Both the position numbers and the translations under genes were made by a program. Shown piece after piece: positions 33,401 to 45,700 of a stretch of 48,196 nucleotides of DNA. The stretch's first letter is position 1; each line of letters begins with the position of its first letter. The stretch is from Phellopilus nigrolimitatus (Eukaryota; Basidiomycota; Agaricomycetes; Hymenochaetales; Hymenochaetaceae): assembly GCA_021029095.1 (NCBI GenBank), contig JAJOHG010000193.1, positions 1 to 48,196 on the forward strand. The letters run 5' to 3'. The notes beneath the pieces were generated by a model, which saw only the letters and a program-made list of their open reading frames with translations, was not told where the DNA came from and did not search any database.

Positions 33401-35632
33401 CGGACCCATAATAAACATAGAACTTGATCGCATCACGATGACAATGTTCCTTTATCTGGCCTTCCCAGTTCGAGAGCACGGAAAGCGGTACAACTAATGA
33501 CTGCTGTGAGTTAAAGAATGCACGAGGTGCGAGAATACTGACCGATCAACGTGGAGCGCGAGTAGTCTGGGGGAATGTCAGACTTGGTAGCAAGGATGAG
33601 AGCCAGCATCGTCAGTGTTTTCCCCTAGACGACATTATCAGCAACAATGAATGCTCGTCTCTAAAATACCTACCAAACCCATACTATCAGCGCACAGTGC
33701 GCCTCTGCCGAGCATAGGAACTTGCTCTTGTGGGGACTTGGTGGCAACTGTAAAAGTTGATTAGGAGAAAGTCGTCATATTTTATCTGGAGCCGCTTACG
33801 ATTGTAGTAGTAGGACTGTGCAGATAGAAAAAAAGTCAGTCCAGATTGCATTCAGGTACCAATCAAGTAGGCAAACCTTATGGCCGTTCTTTTTAAACAG
33901 CCAGAACTGCACCGGCTTGTCTGTCTCCTTTTTCGGGAGCTTAGGATACTCACGATCGATGCACCATTGCAAAGCTTGGCTCTGGAATCATTGTCTCAGA
34001 TAAGCATGGACAAATAACTAAAATATATCAGTCCATACCTGGTGTTTGAGGAGATCAACAACCAAGTCACCCGTCGCAATACCAGGCGGACAAGGGTGCA
34101 CAGGCAAATTGAGGACATCCTCCGTCGAGCACAGCGTATCCAACAACGAGGTTCGGCGACTTTCGTCGTCGACCTTCTCAAGGTTGTTCAGCATCGTCTT
34201 GAGTTCAGCCGCCTTGTGCATTGCGTCCGCCTGGGCGGCTTGCTGGGCTTGCAGTTTTCGCTTTTGCTCCGCCGTCATTCCCCTCTGGTTTACCGCCTGA
34301 GATGCAGTGAGTGCCGCAGTTGATTGGGAAGTAGACGGCCCGGACGCATTATACGTGCGAGGGGCTTGAGTAGAGCCGGGAATGTCGCGGGAGCCGTCAG
34401 CTCTGCTTGGAGGGAAGCCTCTCTGGCGCGGAGTCGCCCATACCAGAAGTGGCTCTAGTTGGTTGCGTTGATCAGAAGCTCCATAGATTTTGAGTGTCCT
34501 GGATCATTTGTTAAGATAAAGTATAAGTTTTTTCTTCTTCTTGTTTGGCTTACATCGAAATCGAATAGGCGTGTCCGGTCACTTATTTGCTTGTTCAGAA
34601 TTATACCCAAGACAAAGTTAACAAAAAACTTACAGTTTCCGTCGTGGATGATTCCCTCTACACTAATGAGACGTCGGTCAAGGAGTGGAGCAAGCTTAGC
34701 TGCTATTGTGCGAGGGATGTGCCCGACTTGAGCTCCAGCGATATTCTTGACTTGAATCGCATTTCTGTGGAAGACATGAATCGAGTCTAGGAAACATGAG
34801 ATTTCCACACGGGCAACTTACCTGTCATATCTGTTCAGTGGCTCGCGAGTAAGCGTTACTTCCTCGCCCGGGCCAACTAGACCTAACAATGGGATCAGCA
34901 TTCATTCACCAACCCACAAACGTGAAAACTCAACCTTTGTAGTACTGGACACCAACGACCTGCGACGACATCATGCAGTAAAGCTCGTCCTTGGGTTCTT
35001 CCTCTGAGTCCTCTTCATCGTCGTCGTCTATTTCTATTACATTGCCTTGCGTAATAGTTCCACCGCCATTGACCGATGTCGACTGCGAGGACGACGGGAC
35101 GCGCGTCTGCGACGAGCTCGGGCCAGCCAAAGAGTCCGCCTTTCTCTTCTTCTGTGTTTTCACCGGTGAAGATGTCTGCGTGGGCTGGGTAATGCTTGAG
35201 CTCTTCGCGGATTCTGGGACGTCTGTGGGATCGACGCGCTTCCGCGCAATAGCCTGGCGGATTTTCGCCTGGTCGCTCGGGCGCAGTCCTCTGAACCCAG
35301 GGATGCGCTCTAAGTCGAGCACTGCAAGCTTCTGTAGGATTGCTGGCGTCACGCAGCCCCTGGGAGTGGAAATGTACTCTGTTGTTCTGCACCAAATAAA
35401 ATGAAGGGCTTACCAGTGTCTCCACTTCACCACCTCGCCGAAATCTCCAAAAGAAACTTGCCCGTAACGAAGCACACCGAGCTCTATGTTTGAACCCTTG
35501 CACGGCAGAGGTCCGTTGCATTTCGCTCTAGATGACTTGCTATACTAAACGCGTGCAGATCCTGTCAAAATAACGCGACAAGAAAGACAATTCACAATGG
35601 GGAGCTACCTCGAGCATATGTGCCGCCGACAT
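30453..35632 (-). CDS. HLTF/Rad5-type SNF2 helicase with PARP-type zinc finger, HIRAN and RING domains
   Basis: Thirty minus-strand exons give 1195 residues: 35632-35609, 35544-35414, 35359-34935, 34882-34822, 34764-34634, 34581-34554, 34498-34039, 33981-33877, 33815-33800, 33747-33674, 33624-33543, 33493-33222, 33167-33149, 33092-33001, 32945-32931, 32880-32758, 32699-32661, 32601-32560, 32496-32452, 32403-32329, 32279-32011, 31956-31917, 31856-31635, 31578-31553, 31498-31040, 30980-30972, 30921-30874, 30820-30715, 30654-30594, 30541-30453. Domains: zf-PARP 8-95 (LEYSKSSRAKC, C23, H51, C54, GFRGLRPSDQ), HIRAN about 175-285, SNF2 with DSMGLGKT near 480 and DEGH near 610, RING at 820 (CPICFSILDEP), helicase C (LKAGALGLNL, DRCNRIGQ). 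HLTF/Rad5 remodel stalled forks and ubiquitylate PCNA. A roughly 105-residue acidic/basic insert (962-1066) splits the C-lobe. All phases close. Confidence 0.92.
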
Positions 35633-36010
35633 GTCGTTTTCTTGCCCCTCTCTGATGATGTTGAAATGTTATTGTCGTATAAAGACGAGACTTTAGTTAA
35701 CTGGATGGTGAATGTCTGGGACAGAGTAGCGCAAAGCGCGTCGCGAGAAGTTACGTCGGCTAAACGCGTCGATCCAGCAACTCGGCGAACTCCAACGCGG
35801 CAATGCCCGCGACGTCTTTCGTTAGATTCTGCAAAGGGGAGAAGGAAGAAACCAAGAGCAGGTCTCAAAGCTTCACAGAATGCTCGCATCAATATCAATG
35901 CACACAAACATAGCATACTTCAAATTGGAGCTAATATTCATTTCTGCTGATACAATGCGATAATCTACAAGCTGTCCAGCACAACTCAAAGAAAGGTAGG
36001 ATGAAGGCAA
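35633..36010. other. intergenic, helicase promoter side
   Basis: A 378-base interval between the helicase start and the ARPC4 stop, both minus-strand. It should contain the helicase promoter. The plus-strand frame at 35597-35950 overlaps the helicase first exon and has no family resemblance. Confidence 0.5.
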
Positions 36011-36901
36011 TCACGACTCAAACTGTAAAAAGAAAAAAAAAAATCGCATCATCAGGAAAGCTGGCTTGTCTTCGACGTCGGAAGCAAGAGACGTACCGCG
36101 GAAAGATATGACTCGGCAACTGTACGAGCTCGAGCATTGAGACTGAGTTTCATTTCGCTGATCTCCTTGTCCACTTCCTCCATGAACTGGATGATAAAAT
36201 CGACAATCTTGTGCTTAAGCATCGTCTCCGAGTGGTTGTTCGTGATTAAGAACGAAATATCGTAGCCCTGGGAACAGCAATTGTGTGATCAGTATCACTC
36301 GGGGAAGGCAGGCCGAAAGTAAACGGTACGAGGTCCGTGGCACTATTCATTGTGAAGCGGAAGAGGCGAACTGTAACTGATGACTCACGGGTACAGGTTT
36401 TCTTCGCAACACGATGAAGCTTTCCGCGCGCTGCATCATGAACCGGGTGAATTTATGACAGAGGATCCTCTCGATCTCGTCGGCCTGCTTTATCCTGATA
36501 CTGAGGCGGATCGAGTTGATAGAGGGTTCGATAAGGACGCGTTCGTTCTCATTTCGTGATATCGTAAGAGGGTTGAGTAGAACTTCCTTCGAGGCCCTAT
36601 GCGTAAGAATAGAGGTCAAATGATAGGTAGATGGTAGCAGCAGCGGAATACGGGAGAACACACCTGACCTCCACCTCCGGTTTGTTATGTCTTTCGACCA
36701 CCTAAAGCTCGTTGAGAATGTGCGCGTCTTTATTCGAAGCGATGCTATTTGCGAGCACGCACCTGAGAAGCGAAATCTTGTAAGGTCAGTGCAGCCGTCA
36801 ATGTCGAGCGCACGGCCGCCAGGTATGGTCTGAGTACATTCGACTACCATTTCTAAATCAGCATATTCCTTGGACATCGTAGATACCGACGAGCTCACCA
36901 T
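36011..36901 (-). CDS. ARPC4: ARPC4, Arp2/3 complex subunit 4
   Basis: ARPC4 is a core scaffold of the Arp2/3 complex, which nucleates branched actin at endocytic patches. Six minus-strand exons, 36901-36887, 36843-36763, 36701-36664, 36596-36389, 36267-36097 and 36022-36011, give 174 residues. Conserved blocks are [79 protein letters not shown] and [20 protein letters not shown]. The first exon holds only five codons and the last only three plus the stop, so both ends rest on short exons joined in correct phase. The gene is intact. It is head-to-head with the FKBP gene, 180 bp between starts. Confidence 0.94.
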
Positions 36902-37081
36902 GATCGACAACGGCGGCGAGTCACAGCTACTGTACTACTGTAGACTACACTGGCAGTGTAGATGACGATGCACGTGTGTGTGACCAACGGAGTCTGAAAG
37001 GACCCTGAACGCCCCTCCAAAGCATTCCGAACTCACGCGCCAACCATCTCATCTCGAAAAAAAACTTCGTGTCGAGAAAAA

Positions 37082-38641
37082 ATGTCTTCCGCTGTCGCTG
37101 TTTGGTAGATTTCATTTATTTACTCTTCACTACTGAGAAAACTGAATATAAGGTCGCAGGAGCGTGCTCGTTCAACCTGGAAAGAAGACTACGTTCGTCG
37201 CGCAGTCGGATATCCACATTACAGGAGCTACCTTAGACGCCTCGCTCACGGATGAGAACGGTCGCTCATCCGTCAAATTCACGTATGTTACTCCGCAGAA
37301 GATCAATGAGGAAGACGAGGACGAGGACACCGAGGCCCTGCCCGCCAAAACTTCCGTTGTTCTGTGCTCCCTGACGCCCGGCAAGGTATGTTCAAGCCCA
37401 ACACCATGCTACATAGTCACTGATTGCTTTGTGTGTAGATCGAGCAGGCTTCCTTAAATCTCATTCTTGCTGAGGATGACGAAATCCAGTTTGAGGTTAT
37501 CGGAAAAAAGTTAGTGATATTTGTTTTCGTTTGATTAATCAACCGTTCCTAACATCCTCCCAGCGCAATCCACCTTTGTGGAAACTACATCAGTACGGGT
37601 TTTTTCTTTGCCGTTTGATAATCTCGTTATCCTGACAATTGAACCCTTTAGTCCAGCCGACTGACTTCCCTGGCGATGATGACTCCGAGTTCGGCAGCGA
37701 CGAGCATGGCTACGACCTGCGCGACGTCAGCTCAGACGTCGAGATCGATGCGGCTGAACTCGACATCCCGAGCGACATAGAGGACGACTCGAAGTAAGCG
37801 ATATCTTATGAGAATTTCATCTCAAGCAAATTTCTAATCTAAATCCACCAGACGCTTCGAAGAAATCACCGATGTGCCTACCTCTACTGCCTCCAAAAAG
37901 AGGCCCCGCGACGACGCCATAGAAGTCGAGGCGAAGGGCGAGCCTAAGCTTAGCAAGAAGGAAAAGAAGGTGCAGAACAAGAAGCAGAAAGCTGATGACG
38001 GGAATGCCGTCCCCGTGGTGAACGGCGAGCCGAAGACGGAGGAGAAGACAGAGAAGAAGAAAGAGAAGAAGGACAAGAAAACCAAGGAGGGCATGAAGGA
38101 GGACGAGAAGGAGACCCCGAAGAAAGCTAGTGGCTTGAAGGAGCTCCCGGGTGGTCTGCAGATCAAGGATGTTAAGACGGGCACAGGCAAGGCCGCTAAG
38201 AAAGGTGATTCAGTTTCCATGCGGTACATTGGCAAGTTTCTTGATGGCAAAGTCTTCGATTCCAATACGAAGGGAAAGCCGGTAAGTATACCTTTGATGC
38301 ATATATCAGTGCTTTTTGTAACTGTTCTTGAATTATCTGCAGTTCTCGTTCAGGGTGGGCGCCGGTGAAGTCATCAAAGGTGTGTTTCCAATTTGTGCGG
38401 AAGTATGCAACTGCTTATTTGCATCTACCAGGCTGGGACGAGGGTATTCCTGGCATGCAGGCGGGTGGCGAGCGTCTCCTCATTGTTCCTGCGAAACTGG
38501 GTTATGGTAATACCAAGACTGGCGGCATCCCTGCTGGTTCCACTCTCAGATTCGGTTTGTCCCTATCCCCCCGAGTGCTCGCCTGCATCTGCTCATCTTT
38601 CTCATATTTCAGAGGTTAAGCTTGTCGAGATCAAGGGCTGA
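37082..38641 (+). CDS. nuclear/nucleolar FKBP peptidyl-prolyl isomerase (Fpr3/Fpr4 type)
   Basis: Exons 37082-37104, 37160-37385, 37439-37509, 37564-37592, 37652-37793, 37852-38281, 38343-38379, 38432-38554 and 38613-38641 encode 369 residues. An N-terminal nucleoplasmin-like domain ([43 protein letters not shown]) is followed by an acidic tract ([15 protein letters not shown]), a lysine-rich region, and a C-terminal FKBP domain of about 110 residues ([71 protein letters not shown]). Yeast relatives are histone chaperones that isomerise prolines in histone H3 and act in rDNA silencing. Active-site aromatic and hydrophobic positions are present, so catalysis is likely. Confidence 0.93.
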
Positions 38642-38927
38642 GCCACTTTCGTGTCTGTTATTTTGATCCGCTCATCTGTTTTCTTAATTTGCATTTTCAT
38701 CTCCAAAAGGTCGAAGACTCGACCCCACTCTTTTCCACCGACACTCATCAAGCATTCTTTCTGTCACCTATTGTTTTAATTGTTTTGTTCTAGCCTTCAC
38801 TATGCGCACCTGTTGTTCTGTTGTTCTTGGCTTCTGCACCAATAAATGTGGGGTTTTCAAAAAGTTGGTCTTGCTACCTAGGTTGAGTACAATTATCAAA
38901 TCGATATAACATGCTTCGTTCGAACTT

Positions 38928-40970
38928 CTACTGCTGCCCGTCCGGTTTTAGTGAGCTTCGCCCTGCTCTGAGGATCTCGTCTGTCGAGAGCAAATTAACC
39001 GCAATCACAGAACTAGAGTTCATTTAAGTCAGCTTCTACATATTCCAAAAAATAAACACAGATCTACGCACCACGAATGTAGCATCTGCCGTTTGACACG
39101 GTAGTTATCCCAGATGCCTTCAACCGTCGGGTCAATCGGCTCGCCAGACTGTAAGTCGAGACCGACGACGTTCCCCTCCGCCGCTTCGTCCTGGAGCGCG
39201 ACGACAACGTCCTGCACGTCGAACCCGGCGTTCTGCGCGAGCGTCTTGGGCAGCACGAGCAATGCATCTGCAAACGCCTGGACGCCCATCTTCACGCGGC
39301 CGCGCGCGCTCTGCTTAACCGGACCGGCAAGGTGCGCGGAGCATGCGATTTCGAACGCGCCTGCACCGGGCACAAGCGTGCCATCCTCGAGCGCATTCTT
39401 CGCCGCGCGCAGCCCGTCACGCAGCGCATCGTTGATTTGTGCGAGCGTGTGCGCGTTCGGGCCCTTGATGAGGAGCGTGACGCTCCTCGGCTCCTTCACC
39501 TCCTCGACGAAGGTGTACTTTTCCTCGCCGAGCGTGTGTTCGTAGACGAGACCCGCCCAGCCAAGGACGTCCGGTGTAAGGTCGTCAACAGAGTTTTGAG
39601 CGGTGCCGCCGCAAACGAGCTGTAGCCTAACAGATATAACATTGAGATATTAGGGGCCATAGAATCAAAATGAAGATTAGAAAGACGAACCGCTCCATGT
39701 TTCGCCTCTTCGCCCTGCGCAGAGCGAATATGCCATTCTTGACGAGAACATCCAGACTGAGGGGATCAATTCCCTTTTGGTTGATGACGACGAAGCCTTT
39801 CTTTTTGCCCTTTGCGTCGATTGCCTGGTCACAGACGAGGTTTTTAAGCTCTACAATTTTTTTCAGCTTCGCGTCGACGAATTTCCGTTCCGACTCGACA
39901 AGCTTCTCGCGCTGCTCTGCAGACGAGTAGAAAAACCCTGAATTTACTTCGCTGAAAACCATTATCGTTATCAGATTTTCAATCAGATTTTTTAAATGGT
40001 AGAGAACATGACGCACGTCTTTTCGTACTCGAGACTGACATTCAATGTTAGAATGAAAGCGTTCTCCACGCGCTTTGGCATGTCGGGATGACGCGCACCG
40101 TGATCGAGGACGAGTCCACGCACGAGCTGTGTTTCCTGCGCAGTGCGGTGCTGCATTTTCATGATCTCGACCATGTGGAGGTCGATCGGCTCCCGCCAGG
40201 TCTCTGTCGAGCCTGGAGGCGGGGGTGGAGGGCGGATCGTGAGGACGGCGTCGACGAGGTCGGCCGCGAGCTTCGATGCAAGCGATGTGTGCAGCTTAGT
40301 GGAGAGGGACGTATTTACGACATTGATGAGCGTCGCGCGGTCCATCTTCGACGGTTGCTTAAACTTGTCTAGAAACTATTGAATCCCAAGTGATCAGTGC
40401 GACGTACATAAACAAATTTTCGAAAACGCAAAACGTACTACGAGAGCTTCCTTCTTCGCAAGGTCGTAACCCTCTGCGATGACCGTTGGGTGTACGCCCT
40501 CGGAAGTGTAGCGTTCCGCCTGCTTCAAAAGTTCTCCAACGAGGAGAACAACAGAGGTCGTCCCGTCTCCGACCTGATCATCCTGGGCAACGGCGGTGCG
40601 GGCTATCATGGCGGCAGTCGGGTTCTGAATCTGCATCTCAGAGAGGAGGACTTTGCCGTCCTTCGTCATCTTGATCTGGCCAGAACCGTCGACGAGCATC
40701 TTGAGTGTGCCGCGCGGTCCTTTTGTCCAATTTCAACATAAGTTCAGTTGAATGGTCCACGCCTGAGCAACAGAGGGCGAATGTATGCACACCTAAATTG
40801 CCCTTTACGACGGCAGCGAGGCCCATGGCGCCGTTAGTGTTCACCTGAAGGACAGCAAGCACACGACAATGAGCATTCCTATGCTAGGACAAGACGTTAT
40901 TACCCACCTGGAGGGCGGCAGCGCGCCTGACGCTCTCTGCCTTCGGATTAATCAATTCTATGCTGCTCAT
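38928..40970 (-). CDS. CCT6: CCT6, zeta subunit of the TRiC/CCT chaperonin
   Basis: CCT6 is one of eight subunits of the cytosolic chaperonin that folds actin, tubulin and WD40 proteins. Seven minus-strand exons, 40970-40908, 40844-40793, 40719-40439, 40375-40017, 39951-39691, 39626-39072 and 39012-38928, give 551 residues. Family motifs are [38 protein letters not shown], the nucleotide motif [104 protein letters not shown] and [16 protein letters not shown] proline run (PPPPPP) is inserted near RTIRP-type sequence in the apical region, a small local feature. The third donor could be either of two in-frame GT sites three bases apart. Head-to-head with the dehydrogenase gene, 275 bp apart. 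Confidence 0.95.
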
Positions 40971-41245
40971 CGTGTGCGATGTACGCGGAGTGTCCGGCTT
41001 GACTGTCGAAATACGCGTTTTACTGTGACCGTGATCACGCGTTCTCTTAAAAATCTTCAGTGCAGCCCTATTAGAATAAACCCTATGTGAGTGATTGCCT
41101 ATTCTGGAAATGATAGGTAGCCAGCTGCCAGTCACCGGTCGCGTCTCCTTCTCGCCGGCCTTTCCGGTACATGATTCCCGTAGTACCTTGATTGGACTCG
41201 AGCGGCACAATATACACTCTTGAACTAACTATTACTTGAGTCCGA

Positions 41246-42790
41246 ATGTCGTCTACGAAGACCAAGGCTGCTGCTGTTTATAACGAGGCATATCAGAAGA
41301 CGTTGTCCCGCCTTGAACGCATCCAGTCTCATCTGAAGAGCACCCCTCGCTCGGCACGTCTGCAGGACAGAGTCTGCATAATAACCGGCGTCAACTCTCT
41401 CAAGGGCATTGGGTAAGTGACAATATATATGTACCGTTACTGGCGCGTACAAATTATTCTGCATGTGAAAGACGTGCGACAGCACAGTTATTCGCACATG
41501 AAGGTACGTTGGATATCTCTGTTATATTACAATTGATTGCTGAAAGTGCTCAACAGGAGCAAGGCATCTGTATCTTATCGACTTCGTTCCAGACAACCTG
41601 CCAGAACTCAAGCAGTCGATTGAGTCAACATACCCAGATGTCAAAGTCACGACGCTGCAAGCGGACGCAGCGGATGAGAAAGCTATCGCGGGGGTGTGCA
41701 AACAGGCGATGCAAGAGGAGGGAAGGCTGGACGTTTTCTTTGCAAATGTGCGAATCATTTATTCAAATAAACTATCTTCGTCTCCGTCTGAGAAAACCGG
41801 TCTGACAATGAGAAATCCAGGCGGGTATCGTATCTGTCGACCACCTGAAAGATCTCTCGGAAGAGACCTTCATGCGGACGATGCGGGTGAACACTCTTTC
41901 GTGCGTATGAAAATCTCCCAAAGATGCTTAGGATGATGCTCAGTTCCTCTCAGAGCATTTCTCGCGATCAAGTACGCGTCTGCTGCAATGGCAAAGACGA
42001 GCCCATCCCAGGGCAAGTCTGAAAGCGGAGGTAGCATTATCCTGACAGCCTCAGGTAATTATTAAACAAAGCCAGAAGACATATTGTTTTGACCGTTGAT
42101 ATCTTATAGTCGCGGGAATTAGATCGGGAGCAGGTCCAATAGACTGTGAGCTTGGCATTTCCACGTCTTTTGTTTTTCTCTTGAAATATTGAACAAAATT
42201 ACTACCCGCAGACTCTGCCAGCAAAGCCGCGTACGTCCCCCTCGTCCACTGCTATCTATGAGCGCCATCCGGTTAACCTGACCTTTTTTTTAAATTAACA
42301 CAATATAGAGTGAACAGTATGGCGCAGACCGCAGCCTACCAGCTCGCCGGCACGCACATTCGCGTCAACTCCATCTGTCCAGGGCTGATCGAGACAGGTA
42401 TGACTGGAATCACGTTTGAAGCAGCGCGCCAGCGCGGCACAGCGGGCAGAATCGGGCAGCTAAACCCCCTCGGGAGGTACGGCATCGCGGAAGGTGAGCG
42501 CTTGAGCAAGCGTATTTGCAACTACGCACATGTGTGTCGCGCATTGACTTACGTCTATGATCAATCCAGAAATTGCGCAGGCGGCGTTATTCCTGGCTTC
42601 AAGTGCGTCTGTCCCTCTTCATTAATTATTTACAGATCTGATGCGAATGTTTTTAATCTGCACTGACACGCGCCACATACGCGCTTATGCATGATGAGCA
42701 GACGAGTCGAGCTACGTGAATGCGCAGATCATGGCGGTTGATGGCGGGTTGTCGGCGTCACATCCGGTCGTGCCGGGGAAGATGCATTGA
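41246..42790 (+). CDS. short-chain dehydrogenase/reductase
   Basis: Ten exons, 41246-41412, 41472-41503, 41557-41747, 41821-41900, 41954-42054, 42110-42145, 42212-42230, 42309-42493, 42570-42602 and 42702-42790, encode 310 residues. It has the classical SDR Rossmann set: cofactor loop [21 protein letters not shown], the catalytic serine in ILTASVAGI, YSASK with Tyr and Lys, and [10 protein letters not shown]. The acidic residue ending strand 2 (LIDF) suggests NAD(H) preference. An N-terminal extension of about 40 residues, rich in basic and polar residues, precedes the fold and could act in targeting or dimerisation. The substrate cannot be inferred; neighbours are housekeeping genes. Exon 7 has only 19 bases. 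The exon 10 acceptor is the least certain junction. Confidence 0.92.
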
Positions 42791-45700
42791 GCCTAATTTG
42801 CTACTGGCATATGTCGTATCTGTCTGTCGTATTTCCACAATATGTCTATCTGGAATGACTGAAAATATGTCGTCGATGAATAGCACATATGTTGCGCATC
42901 GTCTGTCGTCCCATATATATGCTGCGTATGAATAGTCTATCGTCTGTCCAACAACGCATAGCCTTGTGTATGAATTCTGTATGTGACGTGGATCCTAGCA
43001 AAGGTCAGATGAGATCACCGTGTTTCGGCTTCCCATCTCCGGAGTATCTCAGAGGTATTTGCCTATGCGAGGTGAGAGTTGCATAGCGCACTTGCAAGCC
43101 TTTCTGTATTTATGTATGAGTAGTGTAGGTCTGCTATATGTTCACGCAGAGTGCGCGCGGACGGGCCTTCTTATAACGTCTCTGATTAACCTTGCTGAAT
43201 GTTTTGGTCCACCAAGATGGTGCTCCTCGTGGAATGGAAAATAAGAGGGGGGAGGAAAGAAATGTAGAAGAGTGAAAGGGAGACGTGGCGAGGTCAGCGG
43301 GGAACTCACGAGGAGTTACGTTACCGTCGCGGCGGGATCAAAGACTTGGTTTAGGCGCTCTTTTCATGAATTCATTTCAAGAAAAGAATCGTGAAGGAAC
43401 GAAAATACGTTTCGTAAAGCAGCCACATAACCCCTCGCTTTTCTCCTCCGCTCTTCATCTCCCGTTCTACGCATCGTACTTGTTCTTGCTACGTGCTGCT
43501 TGCTGCTCCCTAGGTCGGCAAAGAAATATAGTCGGACGATCTTGGACGCGTCGCTTGGGACGATCAGGGGCCGACTAGACAGAGGGACCCTGAGAAAACA
43601 ATCAGCGGGGACCAGTCAGAGCGCCGCGGAAGCAAAAATCAAATGTGCGTACCAGCAACTGAGCAGGTTGCAGCCCTGAGAATTAAGTTCTATCCGTTAA
43701 GTTTGGCTAGATTGATCTGTATAGGGAAGCCATCAACCGGATGGACATTTAGGTTGTTGGCCTGCAGGGCTGCGGCAAACTAAACGCAGGGATGACGAGG
43801 GAAAGACTTTGAGCACTGCTAAGTGCCGACATCTGAGCTGTTCTTCAACCCCATATTTGCTTGCGAGGACTCTTGTCATACGTCGGCAGCATTTTCATGA
43901 GGAAGGTCAAACGATCAATTCACAGATGATCATCAGATCAGTTACGAAGAGCTCCTCATGCACTGGACTTCATGCATAAGTACGTTGGAAAGCCTTTGAA
44001 TTTGTTTTAGATATTATTTGCTTACTTTATGTCTATTTGCAAGGAGCTTGCATCCTCACCTCTGCGAATCCAAGCTCCAAGCGAGGCTACTTACCTTGGA
44101 CAGAGACAGCTAGTAATCTATGAATAATCCTGGATTACGTCTTGAACGCCAGTGATCTTCTCCGCAGATAATATGATTCGACTATTGAGCAACGAGTTCG
44201 TGGTTCACGGTTCACGGACATCTGCCGATGTCGAGCACCCGATTTGCACTACTGTTCGTGGAGGTTGCCAATTCACGGACTGCCACGGGAGACGGCAAAT
44301 ATTGCCGGACCCACTCCACAGCTTTTGAGACTTAAAACGAAGTGCTAGGATAGCAAAATTAAACGGTCAGTGGTAAATCTGAACCGTGTATGAGCTCACT
44401 GCGAGAACACAGGACGGATGGATCTTCGCTGGACTATTGATTCCAAACGCACGAATAAACGGCCTGACCAGGCCTGGAAATTGACAGAGTCCTCTTACGA
44501 GTATGATGATGTTATTTTTCTGGAACCCCCTCCTGAGAGGATATTGGATGAACGTTCGGCTCAGGTTTCAAATTGATCATTTTCAGTTGTCAAACTCTCA
44601 TCGACGTATGTAAGTGCCAGGTTTGTATGTACATTCGCCAGTAACACTATTTCTACACAAAGACTGCGTTATACACAATTTGAAGACTGGAAATCAAAAA
44701 AATCCGGAACACGAACGCAGCGTGAATGCATGCACAGGTAGCCGCACATTTGAATCCGGACTGGCGACTCGGACGCGAACACAGCCGATCAATTACCAAG
44801 TCCGGGCTTGGCCTGAGCCTTTACCCAGGAACGAAAAAAAAAAAACCCCTAGCTCGAAACGCAAGTTGTTTTTTAATGCCAGTGCCTAACGTCCACTCCC
44901 ATGGTAGTGATAAGCTTGCTAAGCGGGGGAATGTGGTCTACGCTCAGCGGAATAGGCTCATTACGAGATACCACAGGAGGGACGCATGGCAGATCACCAA
45001 AAACCAGCTGCGCACCGGGAAATTTGTGGGAGAGGAACGAGGGAGTGCGCAGACACGATGGGTTTTTATAGGAACGGAAGAAGGGGCTAGAAGCATCCGG
45101 GACCCACGGCAATCGATCTGCCGTCGGTCACCCGAAGCGTTGCATTCAAGCCCCTCCATGTCGCGTCTGCCGGACAAATGGTCCAGTAGACGCCATCTGC
45201 ATAGCTCATGGCGACGGATATGGAACGAAATACTAGTCAAGACGTACTGTAAGGACAATCCTTCCATGTTGCGACGGTGTCAAGCCGTTCAGCCGAACGG
45301 AAAACGAACGGCGGTGGGTGACATAGGAGACGACTGATTGGGGGAATTTTTGGCTGAATAAAAATGGTGAGAGATGAACGTCGTTTTATACCCAGCCAAC
45401 TCATAATACCACGCTGTCCTAGCCTCTTTTATCGAATCTGTGTGATCGGAACGTGGCTCCAATGAGAGCCATGATGCTCGATAAATCTCTTCAAATCCTT
45501 CAAATCTAGGGAAACCGGGCATTTAGTCCCAACCCGTGATGTCTGTTTCCTCAGCGATCTCATTCGATAACTGGAGCATATTCTGCCGCCCGTCTGCAGG
45601 CCGAACGTATGCCTGCCTCGCCTGCCTCTTCCATGCATATGCCCACACGTTCCTCCCATTTTCGCTCAGGGCGGAAACTTCTACTTGTTGATGCAGCGCG

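Noticed and set aside
44726..45337. 203-codon plus-strand frame
   Set aside because: Basic, low-hydrophobicity sequence containing a poly-lysine run from an A tract; no homology or promoter.
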